Counted from the first letter of the stretch, positions 1 to 6,899 are shown. The stretch: DNA of 7,391 nt from Anaerolinea thermophila (GCA_020722405.1 DYKW01000088.1:1-7391), one strand, 5' to 3'. Numbers and translations are program-made. The notes: generated by a model from the letters alone, not told the origin.

Positions 1-80
1 CTAACTACCCAACTACCTAACTACCTAACTACCCAACTACCTAACTACCTAACTATCTAACTATCTAACTATCTAACTGA
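1..80. repeat. Octamer tandem repeat, 10 units (CTAACTAC type)
   Basis: Ten consecutive 8-bp units begin at position 1. Six are CTAACTAC or its variant CCAACTAC (units 2 and 5), three are CTAACTAT, and the last, at 73-80, is the degenerate CTAACTGA. The array probably continues to the left of the window. It enters the 3' end of the ParB-like gene: the TAG stop (65-67, minus strand) and the last few codons lie inside the repeat. Variants are ordered: the T-ending units cluster next to the gene and the C-ending ones lie further out, as expected from slippage or unequal expansion. Short intergenic minisatellites like this are common in Chloroflexota genomes (recollection, not checked). No function is assigned. 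Confidence 0.95.
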
Positions 81-1297
81 TAGGACGAATCGTGACGCCA
101 TTGGCGAGCCCCCTCACTCACCCACAAGTACAAATCGGCTTCCGTATGTTGCAAAAATTGCTGCGGCAAACGTTCCTCGCGCAGAAACTGAACCAGGGGA
201 GTATAAACGTTCTCGTACCACGAACGCGCCGCTTCTTCGTAAGGAACTTCAGCCTGACGTGCCTCGCCCAAATACCAGCGATGGGTGGCGATGTGTTCAA
301 GAAGGCGTTCGTAGCCCCCGGGCAGGGTAGTGCGCAAATCCGCATCCGGGAAGGCGGTGTGTAGCCGAGTGTGCGCCAGGAAGACAGCGTACTCCTGGCG
401 ACGCATCATTTCGTCCAGCCAGGGCGCCTGTTTCAACAAACGCGTCAGACGGCGTACCGGCAGCAAGGGCGTATCCGAAAGCAAGTGCTTGCCGGCTTCT
501 TGTGCGTCATCTGGGGTTGCCTGACGTAAATACCACTGATACGTCATAATCCACAAGTACAAATCCGCCGGGCTGGCATCGGGAAAAGACGCCAGAATTC
601 CATGTTCCTGCAGAGTTTGCACAACCGGCTGGTAAATGTCGTCAAACCAGGAGAGAACCGCTTCTTTCCAGGGGACCGGCTCCCCCCGTTGGGTGCCCAG
701 GAACCAGTGATGCGCACGGATGTGCTCCAAAAGACGGGGATACTGGCCCGGGACGCGCGTTTCCGGTATGCCATCCGGGCGCAGGGTATCCAGGTGCGTG
801 GTCTCCAAAAAATCGACGCGCTCCTGAGCGACGACAAAGTCGTCCAGTTCGGTATCCGGGGTGAGCGGGACGGGCACGTCAATTTCAGTAACGTAGGCAT
901 CTATGAAGGTCTGCCCGCGTTGACGCGCCACAGAAATACGGTGGTTTCCATCGCGCACAAAGTACACCTCGCCGATCTTGATCAAATCCACCGCCGGTAA
1001 CACTTTGTCGGCATAATGGGCTTTATCCACACTTATCCAGCGCTCCATAGTATGGGTTTGGGTGGGCAAAAACTCGCGGTCAAAATCCTGGTAGCGCCCT
1101 ACACTGCCGATGATGTCATCCAGGGGCACGCTTTTCAATCCCAGGGAATGCTGACCACGCAACGATAAGTGGGCACGGATTTCATCATACGAGAGTAGAT
1201 GCCCGGGGCGGCCGGTCAACCAACGGATAGCCTTACGCCACAAGGCTTTGCGAGCCGCTTTGTCGAAATCATCGCGGGCTTGATGGTCATAATTCAT
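65..1297 (-). CDS. ParB-like (DUF4032-type) protein with duplicated C-terminal domain
   Basis: Protein of 410 aa. The N-terminal part (about residues 30-145) resembles the ParB/sulfiredoxin-like fold of a family often labelled transcriptional regulator or DUF4032. It has GxVGR at 64-68 (GSVGR), a conserved RW at 86-87, and the signature VRDGNHRISVA at 114-124, whose GNHR corresponds to the ParB GERR-type loop. The C-terminal half holds two 88-residue copies (163-250 and 306-393), each with RLLEHI, W-[FY]-LG, a SW[FY] helix, and ending in ADLYLW. The ATG at 1297 is chosen over an open frame reaching to 1609 because it has an AAGGAG Shine-Dalgarno at 8 nt and forms an ATGA overlap with the stop of the metallophosphoesterase upstream. 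The two genes are therefore translationally coupled. The TAG stop lies in an octamer tandem repeat. The exact role is unknown: nucleotide or DNA binding is plausible from the ParB-like fold, but no helix-turn-helix is evident. The family name is from memory. Confidence 0.85.
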   Translation of the reverse strand: MNYDHQARDDFDKAARKALWRKAIRWLTGRPGHLLSYDEIRAHLSLRGQHSLGLKSVPLDDIIGSVGRYQDFDREFLPTQTHTMERWISVDKAHYADKVLPAVDLIKIGEVYFVRDGNHRISVARQRGQTFIDAYVTEIDVPVPLTPDTELDDFVVAQERVDFLETTHLDTLRPDGIPETRVPGQYPRLLEHIRAHHWFLGTQRGEPVPWKEAVLSWFDDIYQPVVQTLQEHGILASFPDASPADLYLWIMTYQWYLRQATPDDAQEAGKHLLSDTPLLPVRRLTRLLKQAPWLDEMMRRQEYAVFLAHTRLHTAFPDADLRTTLPGGYERLLEHIATHRWYLGEARQAEVPYEEAARSWYENVYTPLVQFLREERLPQQFLQHTEADLYLWVSEGARQWRHDSSYQLDS

Positions 1298-1953
1298 CGC
1301 GCTATCTCCTTCATGGATAAATTTTCGAGCCACAGATAACGATGACCATAAGTGTTGATAATTTCGGTCTCTTTGAAGCGGGTGCGATAACGCACATTGG
1401 GGCCATACAAATGAATGTGCCCGTGAAAATGATAGGCCGGCTTGAAAACTTCGATCAACCAGCGGAAGGCGCGGATGCCCTGGTGCGGCCAATCGGGCAT
1501 ATCGTGGATGCCCCACGGCGGCGCGTGCGTAACGAAAATATCCAGATAACGCCCGTAGATAGCCCGATTGAGCAATAGGCGTGGCGCCATCTGCCAGACA
1601 TACCCCCACATTTGCCGCTGGGTGTATTGAAAAGGACCCGGCTTGTAACGCACGGAGCCTTCGATACCGGCCAGTAACAGCCCTTTACAATACACAACCT
1701 GGCGGTGCAGGTCAGTTGCGCCGGCAGGTGCCGTGCGCTGCCCGGCATTGCCATACTCTACTTTTTTAGCATGGTTGCCGCGCACATAGAAAACGGGCAC
1801 ATCCAACGCACTGACCACGTATTCCACGTAGTAGTACGGTAAATCGCCACAACTAATGGCTAAATCCGCCTCCCCAAACAAACGTCGAATTTGCGAACTG
1901 TAAACTTGTTGAGAGACGCTATCACTAATACTCAGTACTTGAAGTGGTGTCAT
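1294..1953 (-). CDS. Calcineurin-like metallophosphoesterase
   Basis: Protein of 219 aa, a normal size for a single-domain calcineurin-like phosphoesterase. Metal-binding motifs appear in order: Asp11 in ISDSV (motif I), CGD at 35-37, GNH at 59-61, THAPPWG with His143, and GHIH at 178-181. CGDLPYYY followed by alternating aliphatic residues and VRGNH is typical of a bacterial subfamily I associate with Chloroflexota and cyanobacteria. No signal peptide or membrane segment is seen, so it is probably cytosolic. Motif I is D-S-V rather than the usual DxH, and GNH is followed by Ala rather than Asp or Glu. The frame is open further upstream to 2079, but the 42 extra residues have no family character, so ATG 1953, just before the first beta strand, is preferred. 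No clear Shine-Dalgarno precedes it. The stop overlaps the start of the ParB-like gene by 4 nt. Substrate unknown: a phosphodiester or phosphomonoester. Confidence 0.9.
   Translation of the reverse strand: MTPLQVLSISDSVSQQVYSSQIRRLFGEADLAISCGDLPYYYVEYVVSALDVPVFYVRGNHAKKVEYGNAGQRTAPAGATDLHRQVVYCKGLLLAGIEGSVRYKPGPFQYTQRQMWGYVWQMAPRLLLNRAIYGRYLDIFVTHAPPWGIHDMPDWPHQGIRAFRWLIEVFKPAYHFHGHIHLYGPNVRYRTRFKETEIINTYGHRYLWLENLSMKEIAR
1306..1311 (-). promoter_or_regulatory. Shine-Dalgarno AAGGAG for the ParB-like gene
   Basis: A perfect AAGGAG on the minus strand lies 8 nt before the ATG at 1297. It sits inside the last codons of the metallophosphoesterase gene. It fixes the start of the ParB-like gene and rejects the longer open frame. 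It is much the best ribosome binding site in the window. Confidence 0.9.
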
Positions 1954-2168
1954 GTGCCATAGTATTTTACTCGATTCACGAAAAATACCGCGTATTATGC
2001 AGTACAATTGCTGTATCGGGCGTTGCGGGCAGCCGCCTGCCATGAGCGATGAAAACGAGAGCATGTCCGTATCTGCCACTGTCGATAGATGCGAGTTCAG
2101 AATACACGCTTATCGTTGTTTTCCTGACTAAACAGATGCAAAGACCTCATCCTGAAAGACAATCTCTC
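1954..2168. promoter_or_regulatory. Divergent intergenic region between the two gene pairs
   Basis: This 215-nt gap separates the divergent metallophosphoesterase and receiver genes and must hold promoters for both units. Two small dyads are visible. One is GTATTTT (1962-1968) facing AAAATAC (1982-1988) across 13 nt. The other is GGCAG/CTGCC (2028-2032/2037-2041) around a 4-nt loop. A TAAAAT hexamer on the minus strand (1964-1969) could be a -10 box for the metallophosphoesterase, which would give a very short or absent leader, but no good -35 pairs with it. No convincing sigma70 promoter was found for the plus-strand unit. Chance occurrence of these short motifs cannot be excluded. Confidence 0.45.
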
Positions 2169-2540
2169 ATGCCCTCTTACCACATTTTCATTGGCGAACG
2201 CGATCCCTTCATGCAACGCACCCTAACACACATCCTGGGTGAGGCATATCAGATCAGTTTTTTCGAAACCGGGCAAGCACTGGTCAGTGCAGTCCAAAAC
2301 ACCCCTCCTGACCTGATCATTACCGAAATCCTACTTCCCGAGATGGACGGCTTTCGTATTTGTCAAACTCTCAAGAATTCGCCCACCACCCGTCACATCC
2401 CCATCATCATCTTTACCTGGCTGATGGCAGAACAACGCGCAAGGCAAGCCGGCGCCGACCTCTTCTTTCTCAAGCCCCCCAATGCTGCCCATCTGCTAAA
2501 ATCCATTCAAGGCTTGCTCAAGCAAAGAACATCCCCATGA
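2169..2540 (+). CDS. Stand-alone receiver domain with non-canonical phosphosite (pseudo-receiver)
   Basis: A 123-aa protein consisting of one CheY-like receiver domain with no output domain. Visible elements are beta1 YHIFIGERDP (4-13), PDLIITEILLPEMDG (47-61) around the phosphosite, IPIIIFT with the conserved Thr83, and FFLKPP with the conserved Lys102. In a gap-free reading of the usual DLxxxDxxLPxxDG motif, the phosphoacceptor Asp is Glu53. The acidic pair at the end of beta1 is Glu10-Arg11. Thr83 and Lys102 are kept, so the fold should be intact while Asp phosphorylation is unlikely. The frame is open back to 2049. ATG 2169 is chosen because it starts directly at beta1; a weak GAAAGA precedes it. 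The TGA stop overlaps the ATG of the KaiC-like gene (2537-2540), so this protein is probably made with, and may bind, the ATPase. It could be a fixed-state or ligand-sensing receiver, as known for pseudo-receiver domains of CikA and KaiA. Confidence 0.88.
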   Translation: MPSYHIFIGERDPFMQRTLTHILGEAYQISFFETGQALVSAVQNTPPDLIITEILLPEMDGFRICQTLKNSPTTRHIPIIIFTWLMAEQRARQAGADLFFLKPPNAAHLLKSIQGLLKQRTSP

Positions 2541-3976
2541 CAATATTTCGCATCCCCACCGGTATTCCAGGGTTAGACCAAATCACACACGGCGGATTGC
2601 CCGCCAACAGCACTTTGCTGGTTAGCGGCGTCCCCGGTAGCGGCAAAACTACCCTGGCAATGCAATTTTTATTTCACAATGCTACCCCCACCGATACCGG
2701 TTTGTTTATCTCTACCGTTTCAGAACCCCAGGCCCGACTACTCCAATACATGCAGCAATACGCTTTCTTCGATTTAAGCAAGGTAGGGAGTGCCATCTAT
2801 TTCGAAGACCTGGGGGCACACCTGCTGGAAAAAAACGGCGACTCTGCCATCCACCGTGTGGAGGAACTGATACTCCAGCAACAACCACGCTATCTGGTCA
2901 TTGATAGTTTTCGCTCGCTCATCGACCTGAGCGGAGATACAGCCGTCATACGACGCGCCATTTTTCGTCTTGCCGCCCACTTAGCCTCGCTGAATTGCAC
3001 CACGCTATTGGTTGGCGAATACCAGGCGGAAACACTTCCGAATACCATCGAAGCCACCATTGTAGATGGCATCATCCTGCTACAAAACCAACCGGACGAA
3101 TTGCGAGATTTGCGCGGTATCCGGGTGATCAAATTACGCGGCAGTGATTACGAGGCCGGGGAACATGGCTGTAAAATCACCCATGCCGGTTTACAAGTCT
3201 TTCCGCGCTTCCGTACACCCCCAACGCCACAAGTATATACCGTCAGTTCGGAACGCGTCCCCTTTGGCATTCCCGGTTTCGACGACCTCCTCACGCCCGG
3301 CGGCGTGTGGCGTGGGAGTAGCACGCTGTTGGCCGGCGACCCCGGCATCGGCAAGACCGTTACGGCATTACACTTTTTGCTCAACGGCGTACCCCTTGGT
3401 GATACCGGCCTGTACATCACTTTTCAGGAAGATCCCCATCTGCTACGTCGCATCGCCCAAAATTTCCACCTGGACGTCCAACAGGCAGAGGAAAGCGGCC
3501 GTTTCAACATCCTGTATGCATCCCCGGTAGAACTAGAACTAGATGAACATGCCTATGCCATGCAAACGGCCATCCGCGATATTGCCCCCCAACGGGTGGT
3601 GATTGATAGCATTAGCGATTTGCAAGCCGCTTCAAGCCGTGGACAACATCGTTTCTTTGATTTTGTCTATTCCTTTACCCAATGGTGCAAAAACCAGGGC
3701 ATCACCCTTGTCCTTACCAACGAAATGGGCAGCATTTTTGCCAATGAACTAACGTTCACCGGACACGGCATCTCTCACATTGCCGATAACATCATCTTAA
3801 TGCGTTATGTTCAGATGCGTGGTGAGTTTCATCGTGCCCTGACCATGCTCAGTACGCGCGGCAACGATCACAGCAAAAAAGTATACGAATATTTCATCAG
3901 CGAAAACGAAGGGCCACGCCTGGGCAAGCCATTGCTTAATGCCTTTTCTTTCTTCCGCGAGACAGAACACGCATAA
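2537..3976 (+). CDS. KaiC-like ATPase with two RecA/KaiC domains
   Basis: A 479-aa protein, slightly shorter than cyanobacterial KaiC (about 519 aa), with tandem KaiC domains. Domain 1 (about 1-235): PTGIPGLDQITHGGLP, Walker A GVPGSGKT (31-38, Lys37), Walker B LVIDS (Asp123), KLRGSDYEAGEH. Domain 2 (about 236-479): GIPGFDDLL, Walker A GDPGIGKT (267-274, Lys273), Walker B VVIDS (Asp357), then MRGEFHRALT. Both nucleotide sites look intact. At the catalytic Glu pair, domain 1 has TVSEP (59-64 region) and domain 2 has Gln297-Glu298. In the phosphosite loop FTGHGISH, Thr408 and Ser413 align with KaiC Thr426 and Ser431, while His414 replaces Thr432. The start is ATG 2537, which overlaps the receiver stop as ATGA and begins at the conserved N-terminal motif; an open frame from 2360 lies inside the receiver gene and is rejected. 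No KaiA or KaiB is nearby. Alternative name: RecA-superfamily ATPase or RAD55-like. Likely a signalling ATPase working with its neighbours. Confidence 0.93.
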   Translation: MTIFRIPTGIPGLDQITHGGLPANSTLLVSGVPGSGKTTLAMQFLFHNATPTDTGLFISTVSEPQARLLQYMQQYAFFDLSKVGSAIYFEDLGAHLLEKNGDSAIHRVEELILQQQPRYLVIDSFRSLIDLSGDTAVIRRAIFRLAAHLASLNCTTLLVGEYQAETLPNTIEATIVDGIILLQNQPDELRDLRGIRVIKLRGSDYEAGEHGCKITHAGLQVFPRFRTPPTPQVYTVSSERVPFGIPGFDDLLTPGGVWRGSSTLLAGDPGIGKTVTALHFLLNGVPLGDTGLYITFQEDPHLLRRIAQNFHLDVQQAEESGRFNILYASPVELELDEHAYAMQTAIRDIAPQRVVIDSISDLQAASSRGQHRFFDFVYSFTQWCKNQGITLVLTNEMGSIFANELTFTGHGISHIADNIILMRYVQMRGEFHRALTMLSTRGNDHSKKVYEYFISENEGPRLGKPLLNAFSFFRETEHA

Positions 3977-3980
3977 TTCC

Positions 3981-6899
3981 ATGATGCCATCTTCTTTTAT
4001 CAAAACCGGCCTGCAGGCCTTGCAAAGTCTCAGTTTGAGGCTAGGCAATTCACGCGCACTGGAGCAGGAAAGCGCACAATTCATCACCTGGCTGAATGAC
4101 CTTTGCAAACCCTTGCTGGCCATATTGTTCATTCGAGATGAAGACACCCCTGAAACGCTACGCTGGCTGAAGGGGATACCCGAGCACCCCATAGAGGCCA
4201 GGATGCCCATGGGCATTTCCCCCTGGGACTGGCTGACGGTACAGGGGGTACCGCTTCCCCCAGAAGAGGCAGCCCCCCGATTGGCCTTCCCGCTGACGGC
4301 CGAGGGAGAATTGCATGGCATGTTATGTCTCATTCCCCCCATCGCCTTAGACGATGATACGGCCACTGTGTTGGATATCGCCTGCACCTTGCTCACCACC
4401 ACCCTACGCAACCTGCAACGTTACCACAATGTAGAAAAAATTGTAATGCAGCGCACAGAAGCCCTGCGCACCAGTGAAGAACGTTATCGTCTCATTTCCG
4501 AAACCGTTACAGACTTCGTTTACGCGGCCTCAGTGGATGAGAATGGTCACATCCATCCTGAATGGACTACCGAGGCCTTCTTCCGCATGACCGGCTACAC
4601 CCCCCAAGACCTGCTCATGCTGGACGGCTGGGCTCCTATCATACCCGAAGAAGACCGGGAACGCGGTCTGGCACGCCGCAAGCGCATCATCGAAGCAGGC
4701 AAAAGCGACACCAGCGAATTTCACATCCGCTATAAAGATGGTTCGCTGCACTGGATTCGGGATTACAGCCGTCCGGTGTGGGACGAAACCCTGGGGCGCG
4801 TTGTACGCCTTTATGGCGCTGCCCAAGATATCACCGCTCAAAAAGAAGCCCAGGCCGCACTGGAACGCCGCGTCGAAGAGACAACCGCATTATTGGCCAC
4901 CGCCAGGGCAATTACATCTCTTGATCTCGACCAGGTACTCGAAACGATTGCCAAGCGCGCCAAGATGCTTTTTCAGGCTGATGGCAGTCGCTTGCACCTC
5001 ATTGAGCCAAATGGGGAGACCCTACGTTGCGTCACCGTCCTGGAGGAAGCAAGTGGGGCTTTGATGGCCATGGCTATCCCCATGGGAGAGGGATTTACCG
5101 GGCAAGTAGCCGCCAGCGGGCAAGCGCGCATCGTCAACGATACCGAAGCCGTTGGCGGCGGGATTCACATCCCGGGCACACCATCCGACAGTGAAGCCAT
5201 GCTGTTGGCACCTTTGCGCCGCGGCGAGCGGGTCATCGGTGTGATGACCGTGGTGCGTACCGGCACAGAACGCCCCTTTTTCCCTCACGACCTGGAATTC
5301 CTGGAAGCCTTTGCTGCCCAGGCAGCCATCTCTATTGCTAACGCGCAACTCTTCGAAAAACGCAATCTCTTTGCGGCCCAAATGCAGGCTATCAATAACC
5401 TGGCGCAGCAACTGTTTGGCATCGAAGAACCGGCGGAAGTTTCTGGTCATGTCTGCCGCGCCCTGCGCACGTTTTACCCAAGCATTACGGAAATCGAAAT
5501 TTCGTCTCTGGATGTCACAAAACAAGAACTCACCCGAATATACTTCTGGCAGCCTATAGAGGAAAATACAAAGCCACAAAAATTGAATTTCACGAGAGAA
5601 TATCTTCGGATCATCAATGAACGCCAAATATATACGGACGGCGCCGGTTCATTGTACACACCGCTTGTCATAGGCAAACGAGTATTGGGCGTGCTCAGAC
5701 TTTCTCTGGGCGAGAATCCCGATCTGCTTTCGGGCGAGGATATGCTGCTCAATGTCATTGCTAATTTGTTGGCCGCAGCCCTGGAAAACACCCGTTTATT
5801 TTTCGAATTGCGTCGCCAACTGGAGCATATCCGTACACTGCACATGGTTGAGCGCGCCGTCACTGCCAGTGTAGATTTGCGTGTCACCCTAAACATTATC
5901 CTTAAACAAATTCGCGCCCACCTGAAGGCCGACCTGGCTGCTATTTTTCTATCAGAATACTTCAACCAGCGTCTGCCCTGTACCACGCTGGATGGCGCTA
6001 CACGCACTTATGGCAACCTCCCGCAATTAAACACAACCTCTCCCCGCATACAAGATGTCTTGCTAGGACAACAAATCAACACTATCGGCAACACGCAAGA
6101 ATTGCAAACGATTTTCCACCCGCCAGAATGGCACCGTCAGGAAGGCATTCAACAAGCCCAATTCATTCCATTAATCGCCAAAGGGCAGACTCGGGGAATT
6201 ATGGTAATTCTATACCGCACGTTGACTTCCCCTACCTTTGACGAACAGGAGTTTCTGCAAAACATTTCCCAGCAAACTGCATTGAGCATCGAACATATCC
6301 GCCTATTCGAACAAACGCAAACCGCCAGTTTGAAACTAAACATCACGCAACGTGAAATATTGGAGCATATTGCCTTATTGATTGAAGAACACAATGGCGA
6401 AACAACCGGCACAACCCTGAAAATGGTCTCCTTGGGAATCAAATTGGCCAAACAACTTGGCATGTCACCGGAGCAAATTCAGAGTTTACAATACGGTCTG
6501 CTCTTGCACGACATCGGCATGTTGCTTCTCAGTGGGGTAGACGTTCGCAAAAATGCAGCACTGACGCCAGAAGAGTGGGAACAAGTGCGTCGCCACCCCA
6601 TTGTGGGCGCAGAATTCATCACAAGTTCGGAGGCCATGCGTCAGGGGGTAGACGTGGTACGCTATCATCATGAACGCTACAACGGCAGCGGCTACCCCAA
6701 TGGTCTGAGCGGAGAAGAAATTCCGCCCATGGCCCGTATCGCGGCAGTGATAGACGTATGGTATGCGCTGACATCACCCCGCCCTTACCGCCCTGCACTG
6801 ACCGAAGAACAAGCCTTGGCCATCATTCGACAACAAAGTGGCAAGGCCTTTGACCCGCAGGTCGTTGCCGCCTTTCTGCAACACATCCAGGCGACATAA
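3981..6899 (+). CDS. Multi-sensor PAS/GAF protein with degenerate HD-GYP domain
   Basis: A 972-aa protein without membrane segments or signal peptide, so a cytosolic sensor. Domains in order: a degenerate GAF-like region (about 1-150); a short coiled linker; PAS with PAC (about 165-290, ending GAAQDITAQKEA); GAF (about 305-463); GAF (about 463-617); GAF (about 617-784); and HD-GYP (about 785-972). HD-GYP proteins hydrolyse cyclic di-GMP or bind partners. Seen here are HD at 843-844, RRHP (His872), HHERYNGSGYP (896-906) and Asp925. Three consensus residues are missing: Thr811 stands where the first metal-ligand His should be, Met847 replaces the Lys of HDxGK, and Tyr928 replaces the second Asp of DxxDAL. 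No histidine kinase or GGDEF domain is present. ATG 3981, 4 nt after the KaiC-like stop, is chosen; ATG 3984 or 3939 are possible, and none has a good Shine-Dalgarno. It is probably the output or the input of the receiver/KaiC-like pair. Activity on cyclic di-GMP is uncertain. Confidence 0.92.
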   Translation: MMPSSFIKTGLQALQSLSLRLGNSRALEQESAQFITWLNDLCKPLLAILFIRDEDTPETLRWLKGIPEHPIEARMPMGISPWDWLTVQGVPLPPEEAAPRLAFPLTAEGELHGMLCLIPPIALDDDTATVLDIACTLLTTTLRNLQRYHNVEKIVMQRTEALRTSEERYRLISETVTDFVYAASVDENGHIHPEWTTEAFFRMTGYTPQDLLMLDGWAPIIPEEDRERGLARRKRIIEAGKSDTSEFHIRYKDGSLHWIRDYSRPVWDETLGRVVRLYGAAQDITAQKEAQAALERRVEETTALLATARAITSLDLDQVLETIAKRAKMLFQADGSRLHLIEPNGETLRCVTVLEEASGALMAMAIPMGEGFTGQVAASGQARIVNDTEAVGGGIHIPGTPSDSEAMLLAPLRRGERVIGVMTVVRTGTERPFFPHDLEFLEAFAAQAAISIANAQLFEKRNLFAAQMQAINNLAQQLFGIEEPAEVSGHVCRALRTFYPSITEIEISSLDVTKQELTRIYFWQPIEENTKPQKLNFTREYLRIINERQIYTDGAGSLYTPLVIGKRVLGVLRLSLGENPDLLSGEDMLLNVIANLLAAALENTRLFFELRRQLEHIRTLHMVERAVTASVDLRVTLNIILKQIRAHLKADLAAIFLSEYFNQRLPCTTLDGATRTYGNLPQLNTTSPRIQDVLLGQQINTIGNTQELQTIFHPPEWHRQEGIQQAQFIPLIAKGQTRGIMVILYRTLTSPTFDEQEFLQNISQQTALSIEHIRLFEQTQTASLKLNITQREILEHIALLIEEHNGETTGTTLKMVSLGIKLAKQLGMSPEQIQSLQYGLLLHDIGMLLLSGVDVRKNAALTPEEWEQVRRHPIVGAEFITSSEAMRQGVDVVRYHHERYNGSGYPNGLSGEEIPPMARIAAVIDVWYALTSPRPYRPALTEEQALAIIRQQSGKAFDPQVVAAFLQHIQAT

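Noticed and set aside
1..80. Possible CRISPR array
   Set aside because: Units are 8 bp and directly contiguous, with no unique spacers. This is a tandem minisatellite.
1298..1609. 104-residue N-terminal extension of the ParB-like frame
   Set aside because: It lies wholly inside the metallophosphoesterase gene, has low-quality composition, and is superseded by ATG 1297 with AAGGAG and the ATGA overlap.
2360..2536. 59-residue N-terminal extension of the KaiC-like frame
   Set aside because: It overlaps the receiver gene in another frame and has no family similarity. The KaiC N-terminal motif starts directly after ATG 2537.
2537..3976. True circadian clock kaiC
   Set aside because: No kaiA or kaiB is adjacent, and the phosphosite and catalytic pairs differ from clock KaiC. 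A KaiC-like label is safer.
5022..5627. 201-aa minus-strand frame, and the 204-aa minus frame at 3797-4411
   Set aside because: Both are antisense shadows of the strongly supported KaiC-like and GAF/HD-GYP genes and show no recognisable domain.
3981..6899. Histidine kinase reading of the PAS/GAF protein
   Set aside because: No H-box or HATPase motifs (N, G1, G2 boxes) are present. The C-terminus carries HD and GSGYP, so it is an HD-GYP protein.
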